Assembly: GCF_014196795.1 (NCBI RefSeq)
Contig: NZ_JACIEJ010000004.1
Location: 186,001-250,000, forward strand
Direction: 5' to 3'
DNA: 64,000 nucleotides
DNA from: Sagittula marina
GTDB taxonomy: Bacteria > Pseudomonadota > Alphaproteobacteria > Rhodobacterales > Rhodobacteraceae
Below are positions 49,161 through 57,444 of the stretch, piece by piece. The number at the start of each line of letters is the position of its first letter. Position 1 is the stretch's first letter. The notes under the pieces are model-generated. The model was given only the letters and a program-made list of their open reading frames with translations. It did not search any database and had not been told where the DNA came from. Made by a program: the position numbers and the translations under genes.

Positions 49161-51380
49161 ATGACCATCGCAGATTTCCTCAAAAGCCCGCTGTCGCCCG
49201 CCACCGAATTTCCGGATCTGAACCTGACCGGGCCGGGGCGCTTCTATAACCGTGAGCTCAGCTGGCTGGGCTTCAACTGGCGTGTGCTGGAGGAAGCCGA
49301 AAACCTCCGTGTGCCGCTCCTTGAACGGGTGCGCTTTCTGTCGATTTCTGCGGCGAACCTCGACGAGTTCTATACAGTCCGCGTGGCGGGTCTTCGGGAG
49401 CTTGCCCACAATGGCAACACCACACCGGCTGCCGATGGGCTGACCCCTGCAGAACAGCTGGTGCTGATCGACGAAGATGCACGCCGCCTGATGTCGGAAC
49501 AGCAGCGCGTTCTGGGCGTGCTGAAATCACGCATGGCGGAAACAGGCATTCACGTGGTCACGCGAGACGATCTCACGGAAGCGGACCGTGCGCATCTGAA
49601 CGAGGCATTCCTGAATCAGGTGTTCCCGGTTCTCTCGCCCTTGGCAATCGACCCGGCGCACCCCTTCCCCTTTATCGCGAACATGGGCTACTGCCTTGCC
49701 TTGCAGTTGGAGCGCAACCGCGACAAACGCCCGCTTCAGGCGCTGCTGCCGATCCCGGCGCAGATCGACCGCTTTATGCGGTTGCCCTCCGAGGAAGGGA
49801 CACACCGTCTGATCCTGCTCGAAGACGTGGTGCTTTTGCACATCAACTCGCTGTTTCCCGGCTATAAATCCAAGGATCATTTTGGCTTTCGCGTTCTGCG
49901 CGACAGCGATTTGGAAGTCGAGGAAGAGGCCGAAGATCTCGTGCGCGAATTTGAGGTCGCCCTGAAACGTCGTCGCCGTGGCGAAGTCGTCCGTCTCACC
50001 GTCTCTGCCGGGGCGCCCAAAAGCCTTCGCGATATCGTCATGCGTGAACTTCATGTTGACGCCGACGAAGTCATCGAACTCGAAGGGATGATCGGCGCCG
50101 CGGACACCAAGGAGCTGGTGATTGACGCGCGCCCTGATTTGATGTGGCCGGTCTTTACTCCGCGTGTGCCGGAGCGCGTACAAGACCACGACGGCAACAT
50201 GTTCGACGCGATCAAGCAAAAGGACATGCTGCTGCATCACCCCTACGAGACCTTTGACATGGTGGTGCGCTTCCTTAATCAGGCGGCTTTGGACCCCAAC
50301 GTGGTCGCGATCAAACAGACGCTGTATCGTACGTCCAAGAACTCCCCGATTGTCGAGGCATTGTGTGAAGCCGCCGAAGAAGGCAAATCCGTCACCGCAT
50401 TGGTGGAGCTGAAAGCGCGGTTTGATGAGGCAGCCAACATCCGCCAGTCACGGCGGCTGGAACGGTCCGGTGCGCATGTGGTCTACGGCTTTCTAGACTG
50501 GAAAACCCACGCCAAGATCAGTCAGGTGGTGCGCCGCGAGGGCGACAAGCTGGTGACCTACACCCATTGGGGCACCGGCAATTACCACCCGATCACGGCA
50601 AAGATCTACACCGACCTGTCCTTCTTTACATGTGATGCCGCGCTGGGGCGCGACGCGGCGAAGATCTTTAACTATCTCAGCGGCTACGCCATGCCAGAGG
50701 GGTTGGAGAACCTCTATATTTCGCCTCACTCCCTGAAGTCCGGCATGATCGAGATGATCGACAAGGAGATCGCCCACGCCAAGGCTGGCAAACCCGCGCA
50801 TATCTGGATCAAGATGAATTCTCTGATCGAGCCGGACATGATCGATGCGCTGTATCGCGCCAGCCAGGGCGGCGTGAAGGTCGACTGTGTCATTCGTGGC
50901 ATCTGTGGCCTGCGGCCGGGCATCAAGGGGCTTTCCGAGAACATACGCGTCAAGAGCATCATCGGCCGCTTTCTGGAACATTCGCGCATTGCCTGTTTTG
51001 GCAATGGTCACGGACTGCCGCATGGCAAGGCACGGGTCTTCATCTCCTCCGCAGACTGGATGGGGCGCAACCTGAACCGGCGCATCGAAACCGGTGTCGA
51101 AATCATGAATGCGACGGTCAAGGCCCAGATCGTCAGTCAGGTCATGGCCGCGAATCTGGCGGACACGGCACAAAGCTGGGTCATGGAACCCTCGGGCCAA
51201 TTCATGCGTCACCCGGTGCCGGAGGGCGAATTCGCCTTCAACTGCCACCGTTTCTTCATGGAGAACCCGTCTTTGTCGGGGCGCGGGTCGGCAGGTGCAA
51301 AAGATGTGCCGAAACTGACCCACACAAACGAGGAAATCCCTGTACCGACAAGCCGGGAAGAGCCGCAGACACGCGGCTGA
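49161..51380 (+). CDS. ppk1: Polyphosphate kinase 1
   Basis: The 739-residue enzyme makes polyphosphate from ATP. RFYNRELSWLGFNWRVLEEA opens the N domain, FPVLSPLAIDPAHPFPFI follows, and the catalytic core has IKQTLYRTSKNSPIVEAL, FDEAANIRQSRRLERSGAHV, and WKTHAKISQVVRREG with phospho-His450. SSADWMGRNLNRRIE belongs to the second PLD-like domain. The ATG at 49161 is chosen because the conserved N-terminus begins soon after it. A strong terminator follows, and then a flagellin array rather than ppx. Confidence 0.97.
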   Translation: MTIADFLKSPLSPATEFPDLNLTGPGRFYNRELSWLGFNWRVLEEAENLRVPLLERVRFLSISAANLDEFYTVRVAGLRELAHNGNTTPAADGLTPAEQLVLIDEDARRLMSEQQRVLGVLKSRMAETGIHVVTRDDLTEADRAHLNEAFLNQVFPVLSPLAIDPAHPFPFIANMGYCLALQLERNRDKRPLQALLPIPAQIDRFMRLPSEEGTHRLILLEDVVLLHINSLFPGYKSKDHFGFRVLRDSDLEVEEEAEDLVREFEVALKRRRRGEVVRLTVSAGAPKSLRDIVMRELHVDADEVIELEGMIGAADTKELVIDARPDLMWPVFTPRVPERVQDHDGNMFDAIKQKDMLLHHPYETFDMVVRFLNQAALDPNVVAIKQTLYRTSKNSPIVEALCEAAEEGKSVTALVELKARFDEAANIRQSRRLERSGAHVVYGFLDWKTHAKISQVVRREGDKLVTYTHWGTGNYHPITAKIYTDLSFFTCDAALGRDAAKIFNYLSGYAMPEGLENLYISPHSLKSGMIEMIDKEIAHAKAGKPAHIWIKMNSLIEPDMIDALYRASQGGVKVDCVIRGICGLRPGIKGLSENIRVKSIIGRFLEHSRIACFGNGHGLPHGKARVFISSADWMGRNLNRRIETGVEIMNATVKAQIVSQVMAANLADTAQSWVMEPSGQFMRHPVPEGEFAFNCHRFFMENPSLSGRGSAGAKDVPKLTHTNEEIPVPTSREEPQTRG

Positions 51381-51404
51381 TCCTTAATAAAATCACTTTA
51401 TAAC

Positions 51405-51437
51405 AAGGCGGTAACTTGAAACGTTACCGCCTTTTTC
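51405..51437 (+). terminator. Terminator of ppk1
   Basis: AGGCGGTAAC (51406-51415) pairs perfectly with GTTACCGCCT (51423-51432) and is followed by a T run. It closes the ppk1 transcript before the flagellin array. Confidence 0.95.
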
Positions 51438-51508
51438 ATGGTTTGGGCGCGGCTGTGGCAGCCTGCCCAATTCGTGCCGTGAAATGACCCCTTGAGGGCC
51501 GCAAAGTG

Positions 51509-51523
51509 TTAAACGCAGGTTAA
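51509..51523. promoter_or_regulatory. CtrA-type site upstream of the flagellin array
   Basis: TTAA-ACGCAGG-TTAA exactly matches TTAA-N7-TTAA. It lies 153 bases before the first flagellin ATG, leaving room for a promoter and the structured leader. CtrA controls flagellar genes in many alphaproteobacteria. Confidence 0.65.
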
Positions 51524-51595
51524 GCGCATAAGTGCAGTTTGCATCGTGCACAGACCAGTGGCGCGGACGGGTTCGAATGGAACGCGGTCCGTAAC

Positions 51596-51676
51596 GTCAG
51601 AAAGACGGTTCGAAAGTCGGGCGATCAGCCCGGCACACTCCGGCGCAAATGCGCCAAGAACCGAAAGGCGAAACTC
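51596..51676 (+). promoter_or_regulatory. Structured leader of flagellin gene 1
   Basis: The elements in order are: GTCAG (51596-51600), a hairpin CGGGC-GATCA-GCCCG (51618-51632), a nine-base spacer, and a hairpin GGCGCA-AA-TGCGCC (51642-51655) ending 21 bases before the ATG. The order and spacing match the leaders of flagellins 2 and 3 although many bases differ. The ribosome binding site is weak (AAAGG). Confidence 0.5.
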
Positions 51677-52918
51677 ATGTCGAGTATTCTTACCAACAAC
51701 GGCGCAACAGCTGCGCTTCAAACGCTCAAGAACATCAACAAGTCCATGGGCAACGTCCAAGAGCAGATTTCCACCGGCAAGCGTGTGAACTCCTCCAAGG
51801 ACAACGCCGCCGTATGGGCCATTTCCACCGCGATGGAATCCGACGTCGCAGGTTTCAAGAAAGTCTCCGAGTCGCTTTCTCTCGGTCAGGCCACCGTGTC
51901 CGTCGCCCGTCAGGGTGCTGAAACCGTTGCGGACCTGCTCACCCAAGTGAAGGAAAAGGTGGTCTCCGCTCAGGAAGAGAACGTTGACCGGGCCAAGATC
52001 CAGACGGACATTGCTGCTCTGCGCGATCAGATCACTGCCGTTGTTGGCGCCTCTCAGTTCAACGGCCAGTACATGCTCGAGAACACCGGCACCGCCGAAG
52101 ATTCCGGTGGTATCAACGTTCTGGCCTCCCTCGACCGTTCGTTCTCCGGCGTGTCCTCCTCCGACATTCGCGTGTCCAAGGAAGATCTGAGCCAAGGCGC
52201 AGCCACTGCAGGCTCCGTCTCGGTGGACGCATCGCTGGGCAACACGGTGGTCGCGGGCGAGTCCAACGACGTGGCGACCTTCGTCGAAGACACTGCAGGC
52301 GGCCTGACAACTGGCAATACCTACCAGTTCACATCTGGCGGCAACCTGGCCCTGAGCGAGGATGTGGCCTATGTGGCACGCGAAGGTGACACTCTGGAAG
52401 ACGTCACCAACGGCCTGGTAATGAAGCTGAACGAACAAGCGGCTGCCGATGGGTTGGACGTGACCTTCTCGCAAAGCGATACCGGCGTTGGTACGATCTC
52501 CATGACCAACAACACAGACGCCGACATTGCCGTGGCCGCCGGTGAATTCCAGCAAGCCGCGCTTGATGGGTCCGAAGACGACGGCGGCATTGGCGGTCGC
52601 CTCGAAGTGCTGGCATCCATGGACGTTTCGACACAGGCGGGTACAGACTCTGCTCTGGCAGTGATCGACGGTCTGATCGAAGTTGCCATCGACTCGGCAG
52701 CCGCCTTCGGCTCTTCCGAGATGCGCCTCGAAACTCAAGCCGACTTTGTGTCCGGCCTGACCGACGCTTTGAAATCCGGCATCGGCACTCTTGTCGACGC
52801 CGATATGGAAGAAACCTCCGCACGTCTGCAAGCGCTGCAGGTCCAGCAGCAGCTGGGCATTCAGGCGATGTCCATCGCCAATAGCGCGCCGCAGTCCCTG
52901 CTGGGTCTCTTCCGCTAA
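51677..52918 (+). CDS. Flagellin (copy 1)
   Basis: The 413-residue filament protein has the D0/D1 N-terminal region SSILTNNGATAALQTL ... ISTGKRVNSSKDNAAVWAIS, ending with AQEENVDRAKIQTDI, and the matching C-terminal D1/D0 helix DADMEETSARLQALQVQQQL ... SLLGLFR. The middle domain (about 150-320) is acidic, Gly/Thr/Ser-rich and Cys-free. An ATG at 51677 starts the conserved SSILTN; an upstream in-frame ATG is in the leader and would ruin the export N-terminus. No flaF, flbT or hook genes are nearby. Confidence 0.96.
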   Translation: MSSILTNNGATAALQTLKNINKSMGNVQEQISTGKRVNSSKDNAAVWAISTAMESDVAGFKKVSESLSLGQATVSVARQGAETVADLLTQVKEKVVSAQEENVDRAKIQTDIAALRDQITAVVGASQFNGQYMLENTGTAEDSGGINVLASLDRSFSGVSSSDIRVSKEDLSQGAATAGSVSVDASLGNTVVAGESNDVATFVEDTAGGLTTGNTYQFTSGGNLALSEDVAYVAREGDTLEDVTNGLVMKLNEQAAADGLDVTFSQSDTGVGTISMTNNTDADIAVAAGEFQQAALDGSEDDGGIGGRLEVLASMDVSTQAGTDSALAVIDGLIEVAIDSAAAFGSSEMRLETQADFVSGLTDALKSGIGTLVDADMEETSARLQALQVQQQLGIQAMSIANSAPQSLLGLFR

Positions 52919-52926
52919 CCCAATGA

Positions 52927-52992
52927 GGCGCCCCCGGGCGGCGTCTCCCTTGCGAGAAAAATTCCGCAAGATTGATGAACCCCGGGGGCGCC
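52927..52992 (+). repeat. Nested inverted repeats after flagellin 1
   Basis: GGCGCCCCCGGG (52927-52938) is perfectly complementary to CCCGGGGGCGCC (52981-52992). Inside, CTTGCG (52949-52954) pairs with CGCAAG (52965-52970). It begins eight bases after the stop. No T run follows the outer stem, so it may protect the 3' end or pause transcription rather than be a classical terminator. Confidence 0.65.
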
Positions 52993-53047
52993 CCTCTGCC
53001 CCACCCGATGTGGGACGGAGGAAACGGATCCTCTCGCGAACGCGGGC

Positions 53048-53153
53048 GGTTCGCAGGCCGATGAAGGACCTGCACGTGTCAGAACGACGCTTTCGAAGCC
53101 GTGTATGCGGCACTCACCCGGCGTAAAAACGCCAAACTAAGAAAGCGACCAAA
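53048..53153 (+). promoter_or_regulatory. Structured leader of flagellin gene 2
   Basis: Elements in order: GGTTCGCAGGCC (53048-53059); GCAGG/CCTGC arms (53053-53057 and 53069-53073); a 28-base block identical to leader 3 (53067-53094); hairpin GCTT-TCG-AAGC (53089-53099); hairpin GCCG/CGGC (53098-53101 and 53108-53111), which shares two bases with the previous stem so the two exclude each other; hairpin GGCGT-AAAA-ACGCC (53120-53133), ending 20 bases before the ATG. No classic ribosome binding site is seen (AAGAAAGCGACCAAA). Confidence 0.6.
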
Positions 53154-54407
53154 ATGTCCAGTATTCTTACAAATCCGGGCGCAACATCTGCGCTGCAAAC
53201 CTTGAAGATGGTCAATCGTGACTTGGGCAGCACCCAGAACATGATTTCGACAGGTAAAAAGGTCGACAACGCAAAGAGCAACGCCGCTGTCTGGGCGATT
53301 TCCACTGCCATGGAATCAGATGTGGCCGGTTTCAAGAAGATCTCTGAATCTCTTTCTCTCGGTCAGGCAACTATCGACGTGGCACGAAAAGGTGCAGAGA
53401 CAGTCACCGACCTTCTCACCCAGGTAAAAGAAAAGGTTGTCGCGGCTCAGGAAGAGAACGTCGACCGCGCCAAGATCCAGACGGACATCGTCGCACTCCG
53501 CGATCAGGTGTCTGCCGTTGTCAACGCATCGCAGTTCAACGGCCAGTATATGCTGGACCACACCAGCTCGACAGATAACTCCGGCTCAATCAACGTACTG
53601 GCGTCCATTGACCGTGCGTCGAACGGCATCGTGACCTCCACCGACATCAACGTGTCCAAGGAAGACCTCGGAACCGGCACATCCGCTGCGGGTACAGTCT
53701 CCGTCGACCGTGGTACCGCTGGCTCCGTGGCCGCAGGCGCAACGGCAACCGTTGTGACCTTCGCAAACAACACTTCTGGGGATGACACAGGTGCAATTGG
53801 CGCTGGCCAGACGTACCAGTTCACCACAGGTGGTGCGTCCGGGCTTACGGCGGATGTTGCATACGTAGCGCGCGAAGGCGACGATCTGGGAGATATCACC
53901 GCCGGTCTGGTCATCAAGCTGAATAAACAAGCCAGCGAAGACGGTTTGACCATCAGCTTCTCGCAAGGCACGACCGCTGGTACGATCGACATGACAAACG
54001 ATGGCACTGCAGCCATTGCTGTTGTCGCAGGTGACTTCCAGCAGTCCGCGCTCGACTCGACCGAGAACAACGGCACCATCGGTGGCCGCCTCGAAGAGCT
54101 CGCAAATCTCGATGTGACCACCCAATCCGGTGCGGACTCCGCGCTGGCAGTCATCGACGGTCTGATCGACATTGCAATCGACTCCGCAGCGGCATTTGGC
54201 TCATCTCAGATGCGTATCGAAAGCCAATCCGACTTTGTGTCCGGTCTGACCGACGCGCTGAAGTCAGGCATCGGTACCCTTGTGGATGCGGACATGGAAG
54301 AGACATCGGCCAAGCTGCAGGCACTTCAGGTTCAACAGCAGTTGGCGGTTCAGGCCCTGTCCATCGCGAACCAGGCGCCGCAGTCTCTGCTCTCGCTCTT
54401 CCGCTAA
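53154..54407 (+). CDS. Flagellin (copy 2)
   Basis: The 417-residue paralogue has SSILTNPGATSALQTLKMV, ISTGKKVDNAKSNAAVWAIS and the C-terminal DADMEETSAKLQALQVQQQL ... SLLSLFR. The N-terminal 150 and last 75 residues are nearly the same as copy 3; the middle (for example GTGTSAAGTVSVDRGTAGS and TYQFTTGGASGLTADVAYV) differs from copies 1 and 3. Its ATG follows the shared leader. It would be exported by the flagellar apparatus and form part of the filament. Confidence 0.96.
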   Translation: MSSILTNPGATSALQTLKMVNRDLGSTQNMISTGKKVDNAKSNAAVWAISTAMESDVAGFKKISESLSLGQATIDVARKGAETVTDLLTQVKEKVVAAQEENVDRAKIQTDIVALRDQVSAVVNASQFNGQYMLDHTSSTDNSGSINVLASIDRASNGIVTSTDINVSKEDLGTGTSAAGTVSVDRGTAGSVAAGATATVVTFANNTSGDDTGAIGAGQTYQFTTGGASGLTADVAYVAREGDDLGDITAGLVIKLNKQASEDGLTISFSQGTTAGTIDMTNDGTAAIAVVAGDFQQSALDSTENNGTIGGRLEELANLDVTTQSGADSALAVIDGLIDIAIDSAAAFGSSQMRIESQSDFVSGLTDALKSGIGTLVDADMEETSAKLQALQVQQQLAVQALSIANQAPQSLLSLFR

Positions 54408-54420
54408 TATTCTGAAGCAA

Positions 54421-54477
54421 CCTTCGGACCGGGCATTACTGAATGAGGAACTCATTCGATGTGACCACGACCGAAGG
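54421..54477 (+). repeat. Nested inverted repeats after flagellin 2
   Basis: CCTTCGG (54421-54427) pairs with CCGAAGG (54471-54477), and inside it GAATGAG (54441-54447) pairs with CTCATTC (54451-54457). The outer-plus-inner layout copies that after flagellin 1, with unrelated sequence. Confidence 0.55.
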
Positions 54478-54531
54478 CTCCTCCTCGCCTCGAATGAGGC
54501 GGGGATCCCCATCCGGCCCGTAAGGGCGGTT

Positions 54532-54641
54532 GGTTCGCAGGCCAATGCGCGACCTGCACGTGTCAGAACGACGCTTTCCGAAGCCGCAATTGCGGCGTGA
54601 ACCCCCGGCGTAAAAACGCCAAAGCATAGAAAGCGACCAAA
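54532..54641 (+). promoter_or_regulatory. Structured leader of flagellin gene 3
   Basis: Same order as leader 2: GGTTCGCAGGCC (54532-54543); GCAGG/CCTGC arms with the same 11-base loop; the identical 28-base block (54551-54578); hairpin GCTT-TCCG-AAGC (54573-54584); palindrome GCCGCAATTGCGGC (54583-54596) overlapping it by two bases; hairpin GGCGT-AAAA-ACGCC (54607-54620), ending 21 bases before the ATG. The palindrome keeps pairing although its bases differ from leader 2. Confidence 0.6.
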
Positions 54642-55883
54642 ATGTCCAGCATTCTCACCAACACCGGCGCAATGACCGCACTCCAGTCCCTGAAAATGGT
54701 CAACCGTGACCTTGGCAGCACTCAGAACATGATCTCCACCGGAAAACGCGTGGACAATGCCAAGAGCAACGCTGCTGTCTGGGCGATTTCGACCGCCATG
54801 GAATCTGATGTCGCCGGTTTCAAGAAGATTTCTGAATCTCTGTCTCTTGGTCAGGCAACCATCGACGTGGCCCGCAAAGGGGCGGAAACGGTCACCGACC
54901 TGCTCACGCAAGTCAAAGAAAAGGTCATCGCAGCGCAGGAAGAGAACGTCGACCGCGCCAAGATCCAGACGGACATCGTCGCACTCCGTGATCAGGTGTC
55001 TGCCGTTGTCAACGCATCGCAATTCAACGGCCAGTATATGCTGGACCATCAGGACACCACAGCAGACTCTGGTTCCATCAATATTCTGGCCTCGATCGAC
55101 CGCTCGTCCAACGGCATCGTGACCTCCACCGACATCAACGTATCCAAGCAGGATCTTAGCACCAAGGCCTTGACTGCCGGGTCAGTCTCTGTCGATTCAA
55201 CAACAACAGGGGGCGTGGCAGATGGTGCGACGTCAACCGTCGCGGCCTTTGTCGAGGACACCGCAGGCGGCTTGACGGCAGGCAATACGTATCAGTTCAC
55301 CAGCGGCGGCGGCATCGCGCTTACAGAAGACGTGGCCTACGTTGCTCGCGAAGGCGACACGCTGGAAGATGTGACTGCCGGCCTTGTTCTGAAAATGAAC
55401 GCGCAAGCGGCTGAGGATGGCATCGATGTTTCCTTCGCTCAAACCAGCACAGCTGGCGAAATCCAGATGACCAACAACACCGGTGCAACGATCACTGTTG
55501 CTGCTGCCGAATTCCAACAGGCGGCCTTGGACGGATCTGAGGACGATGGTGATGTCGGTGGACGCTTGGACTACCTGAACGATATCGACGTGACTTCGCA
55601 AGCTGGTGCAGATGCCGCGCTGGCCGCCATTGATGGCCTGATCGATATCGCCATTGACTCGGCTGCCGCCTTTGGTTCCTCCCAGATGCGACTGGAAACA
55701 CAGTCTGACTTCGTATCAGGCCTGACAGACGCGCTGAAATCCGGGATCGGCACACTTGTGGACGCCGATATGGAAGAAACCTCCGCCAAATTGCAGGCCC
55801 TTCAGGTCCAGCAGCAGCTTGCAGTTCAGGCACTTTCCATCGCGAACCAGGCGCCGCAGTCGCTGCTGTCGCTCTTCCGCTAA
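54642..55883 (+). CDS. Flagellin (copy 3, mosaic)
   Basis: The 413-residue flagellin matches copy 2 at its N-terminus (LKMVNRDLGSTQNMISTG, VDNAKSNAAVWAIS) and over its last 75 residues (DADMEETSAKLQALQVQQQL, SIANQAPQSLLSLFR). Its middle instead follows copy 1: FVEDTAGGLTAGNTYQFTSG and EFQQAALDGSEDDGDVGGRL are close to the copy 1 versions and unlike copy 2. This suggests gene conversion within the array. Confidence 0.96.
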   Translation: MSSILTNTGAMTALQSLKMVNRDLGSTQNMISTGKRVDNAKSNAAVWAISTAMESDVAGFKKISESLSLGQATIDVARKGAETVTDLLTQVKEKVIAAQEENVDRAKIQTDIVALRDQVSAVVNASQFNGQYMLDHQDTTADSGSINILASIDRSSNGIVTSTDINVSKQDLSTKALTAGSVSVDSTTTGGVADGATSTVAAFVEDTAGGLTAGNTYQFTSGGGIALTEDVAYVAREGDTLEDVTAGLVLKMNAQAAEDGIDVSFAQTSTAGEIQMTNNTGATITVAAAEFQQAALDGSEDDGDVGGRLDYLNDIDVTSQAGADAALAAIDGLIDIAIDSAAAFGSSQMRLETQSDFVSGLTDALKSGIGTLVDADMEETSAKLQALQVQQQLAVQALSIANQAPQSLLSLFR

Positions 55884-55933
55884 CGCAGAGGGGACGCCCC
55901 TGAGGGACGTCCAGTTTATTACGCAAAACCAAA

Positions 55934-55962
55934 GTGGCCCGCATCCTCAGCGGGCCATTTTT
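55934..55962 (+). terminator. Terminator after flagellin 3
   Basis: TGGCCCGC (55935-55942) pairs with GCGGGCCA (55950-55957), followed by five T. It separates the first three flagellins from the fourth. Confidence 0.9.
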
Positions 55963-56142
55963 AATGAGTAAGTACCTCACTTGGTTACAAACCTTAGCGT
56001 CAGGTTTACCTCTATCCTCTATCGTGACGAGGCACTTACCCGAAGTGGCGCGAGACGGCCGTCAGCCAACCCGCATAAGCAGAAGCCCCCCACGGCCAAA
56101 AGCCAGTGAGACGGGTGTCCGACAACAAGGGTTTGTGTGCAT

Positions 56143-57444
56143 ATGTCCAGCATTCTAACAAATTCCGGCGCGATGACAGCGCTGCGCACCTTGAAGGCAA
56201 TCAATCGGCAGCTGTCCGACACGAGGGAGATGATCTCCACCGGGAAACGCATCAACTCTGCGAAACACAACCCTGCCGTCTGGGCAATCGCCAAGACGAT
56301 GGAATCTGACGTGGCTGGGTTCGCACGTATCAGGGACAGCCTGAATCTTGGTCAGTCCACTGTTGCCGTGGCCCGGAAGGGTGCAGAGACTGTGACCGAC
56401 CTTCTCACGCAAATGAAGGAGAAAATCATTGCGGCGCAGGAGGAAAATGTTGATCGCGCCAAAATCCAGACCGACATCGAGGCGCTCAAGCAGCAGCTCC
56501 GCAGTACTGTGGGCGCGTCTCAGTTCAACGGCTTAAATCTTTTAAACAATCGGGAGCGCCCCGCCGGCAGCGGAGATATCAGCATTCTCGCCTCTCTCGA
56601 CCGTTCGTCGAACGGCAGGGTACGTGCATCTGACATTGATGTCTGGAAACAAGATCTGAGCATGGAGATCTCGCAGATCGGTGGGGGCCTGTCGGCAGAA
56701 GCGATCGCCACGAACGACATTGCGGGCAATGGCGACGGCACGACCTTCGCCATAGGTGGGGCGGCAACGCCAAACACCGCCACAACGGCTTTCGGCACCG
56801 GCTCAAGTGACCGGCTCGCGGCGGGAGACGCATTCGCCATACAGATTTCCGCCACATCGGGAGATGCGCCCGCAAACACCACAGCCGCGCGTGAAATTCG
56901 CTACGTCGCACGCGACGGCGACACCATGGCGGATGTAACGCGCGGTTTGGCACTGTCCTTCAACCAATATGTCGTCGGCAATATGGGGCAGACCGCCGCC
57001 GGGTCGATCCAGGCATCCTTCAGCGGAAACGAACTGACCATCACGGGAGCCACGGGCGCGGGAAATGATTTTTCCATCCAGATCGACAAATTTGCCGCTG
57101 ATGCCACGACCACCATCGGTGGAGGACTGGAATATGTGGACAGTATCGACGTCACAACACAAAAGGGCGGCGATGCTGCGCTGGCCGCCATCGACGGACT
57201 GCTGAGCACTTCAATCGACGCGGCTGCGGCTTTTGGTTCCGCGGAGATGCGTCTGGAAACACAGCACGATTTCATCTCCAGCCTCAGCAGTTCCCTGAAA
57301 TCGGGGATCGGCACTCTGATCGATGCAAACATGGAGGAAGCTGCGGCCCAGCTTCAGGCGCTACAGGTGCAGCAGCAGCTCTCCGTTATTTCCTTGTCGA
57401 TCGCGAACCAAGCCCCGCAATACTTGCTCCGGCTGTTCCAGTAA
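56143..57444 (+). CDS. Flagellin (copy 4, divergent)
   Basis: The 433-residue protein keeps the terminal regions (SSILTNSGAMTALRTLKAIN, ISTGKRINSAKHNPAVWAIA, ENVDRAKIQTDIEALKQQL; C-terminal EAAAQLQALQVQQQLSVISL) but is the most divergent copy. KHNPAVW replaces KxNAAVW, the middle is longer (about 150-360) and different, and it ends LFQ instead of LFR. It lacks the structured leader and GGCG hairpin of copies 1-3 and has its own upstream region behind a terminator, so it is probably expressed separately. The ATG at 56143 starts the conserved SSILTN. Confidence 0.94.
   Translation: MSSILTNSGAMTALRTLKAINRQLSDTREMISTGKRINSAKHNPAVWAIAKTMESDVAGFARIRDSLNLGQSTVAVARKGAETVTDLLTQMKEKIIAAQEENVDRAKIQTDIEALKQQLRSTVGASQFNGLNLLNNRERPAGSGDISILASLDRSSNGRVRASDIDVWKQDLSMEISQIGGGLSAEAIATNDIAGNGDGTTFAIGGAATPNTATTAFGTGSSDRLAAGDAFAIQISATSGDAPANTTAAREIRYVARDGDTMADVTRGLALSFNQYVVGNMGQTAAGSIQASFSGNELTITGATGAGNDFSIQIDKFAADATTTIGGGLEYVDSIDVTTQKGGDAALAAIDGLLSTSIDAAAAFGSAEMRLETQHDFISSLSSSLKSGIGTLIDANMEEAAAQLQALQVQQQLSVISLSIANQAPQYLLRLFQ

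Noticed and set aside
51539-51676. Upstream in-frame start for flagellin 1
   Set aside because: It would add 46 basic residues encoded by the conserved leader and displace the SSILTN start shared by all four copies.
52919-53153. Nested repeats as an insertion sequence or attachment site
   Set aside because: No transposase, target duplication or integrase is nearby, and the sequence is not shared with the similar structure after flagellin 2.
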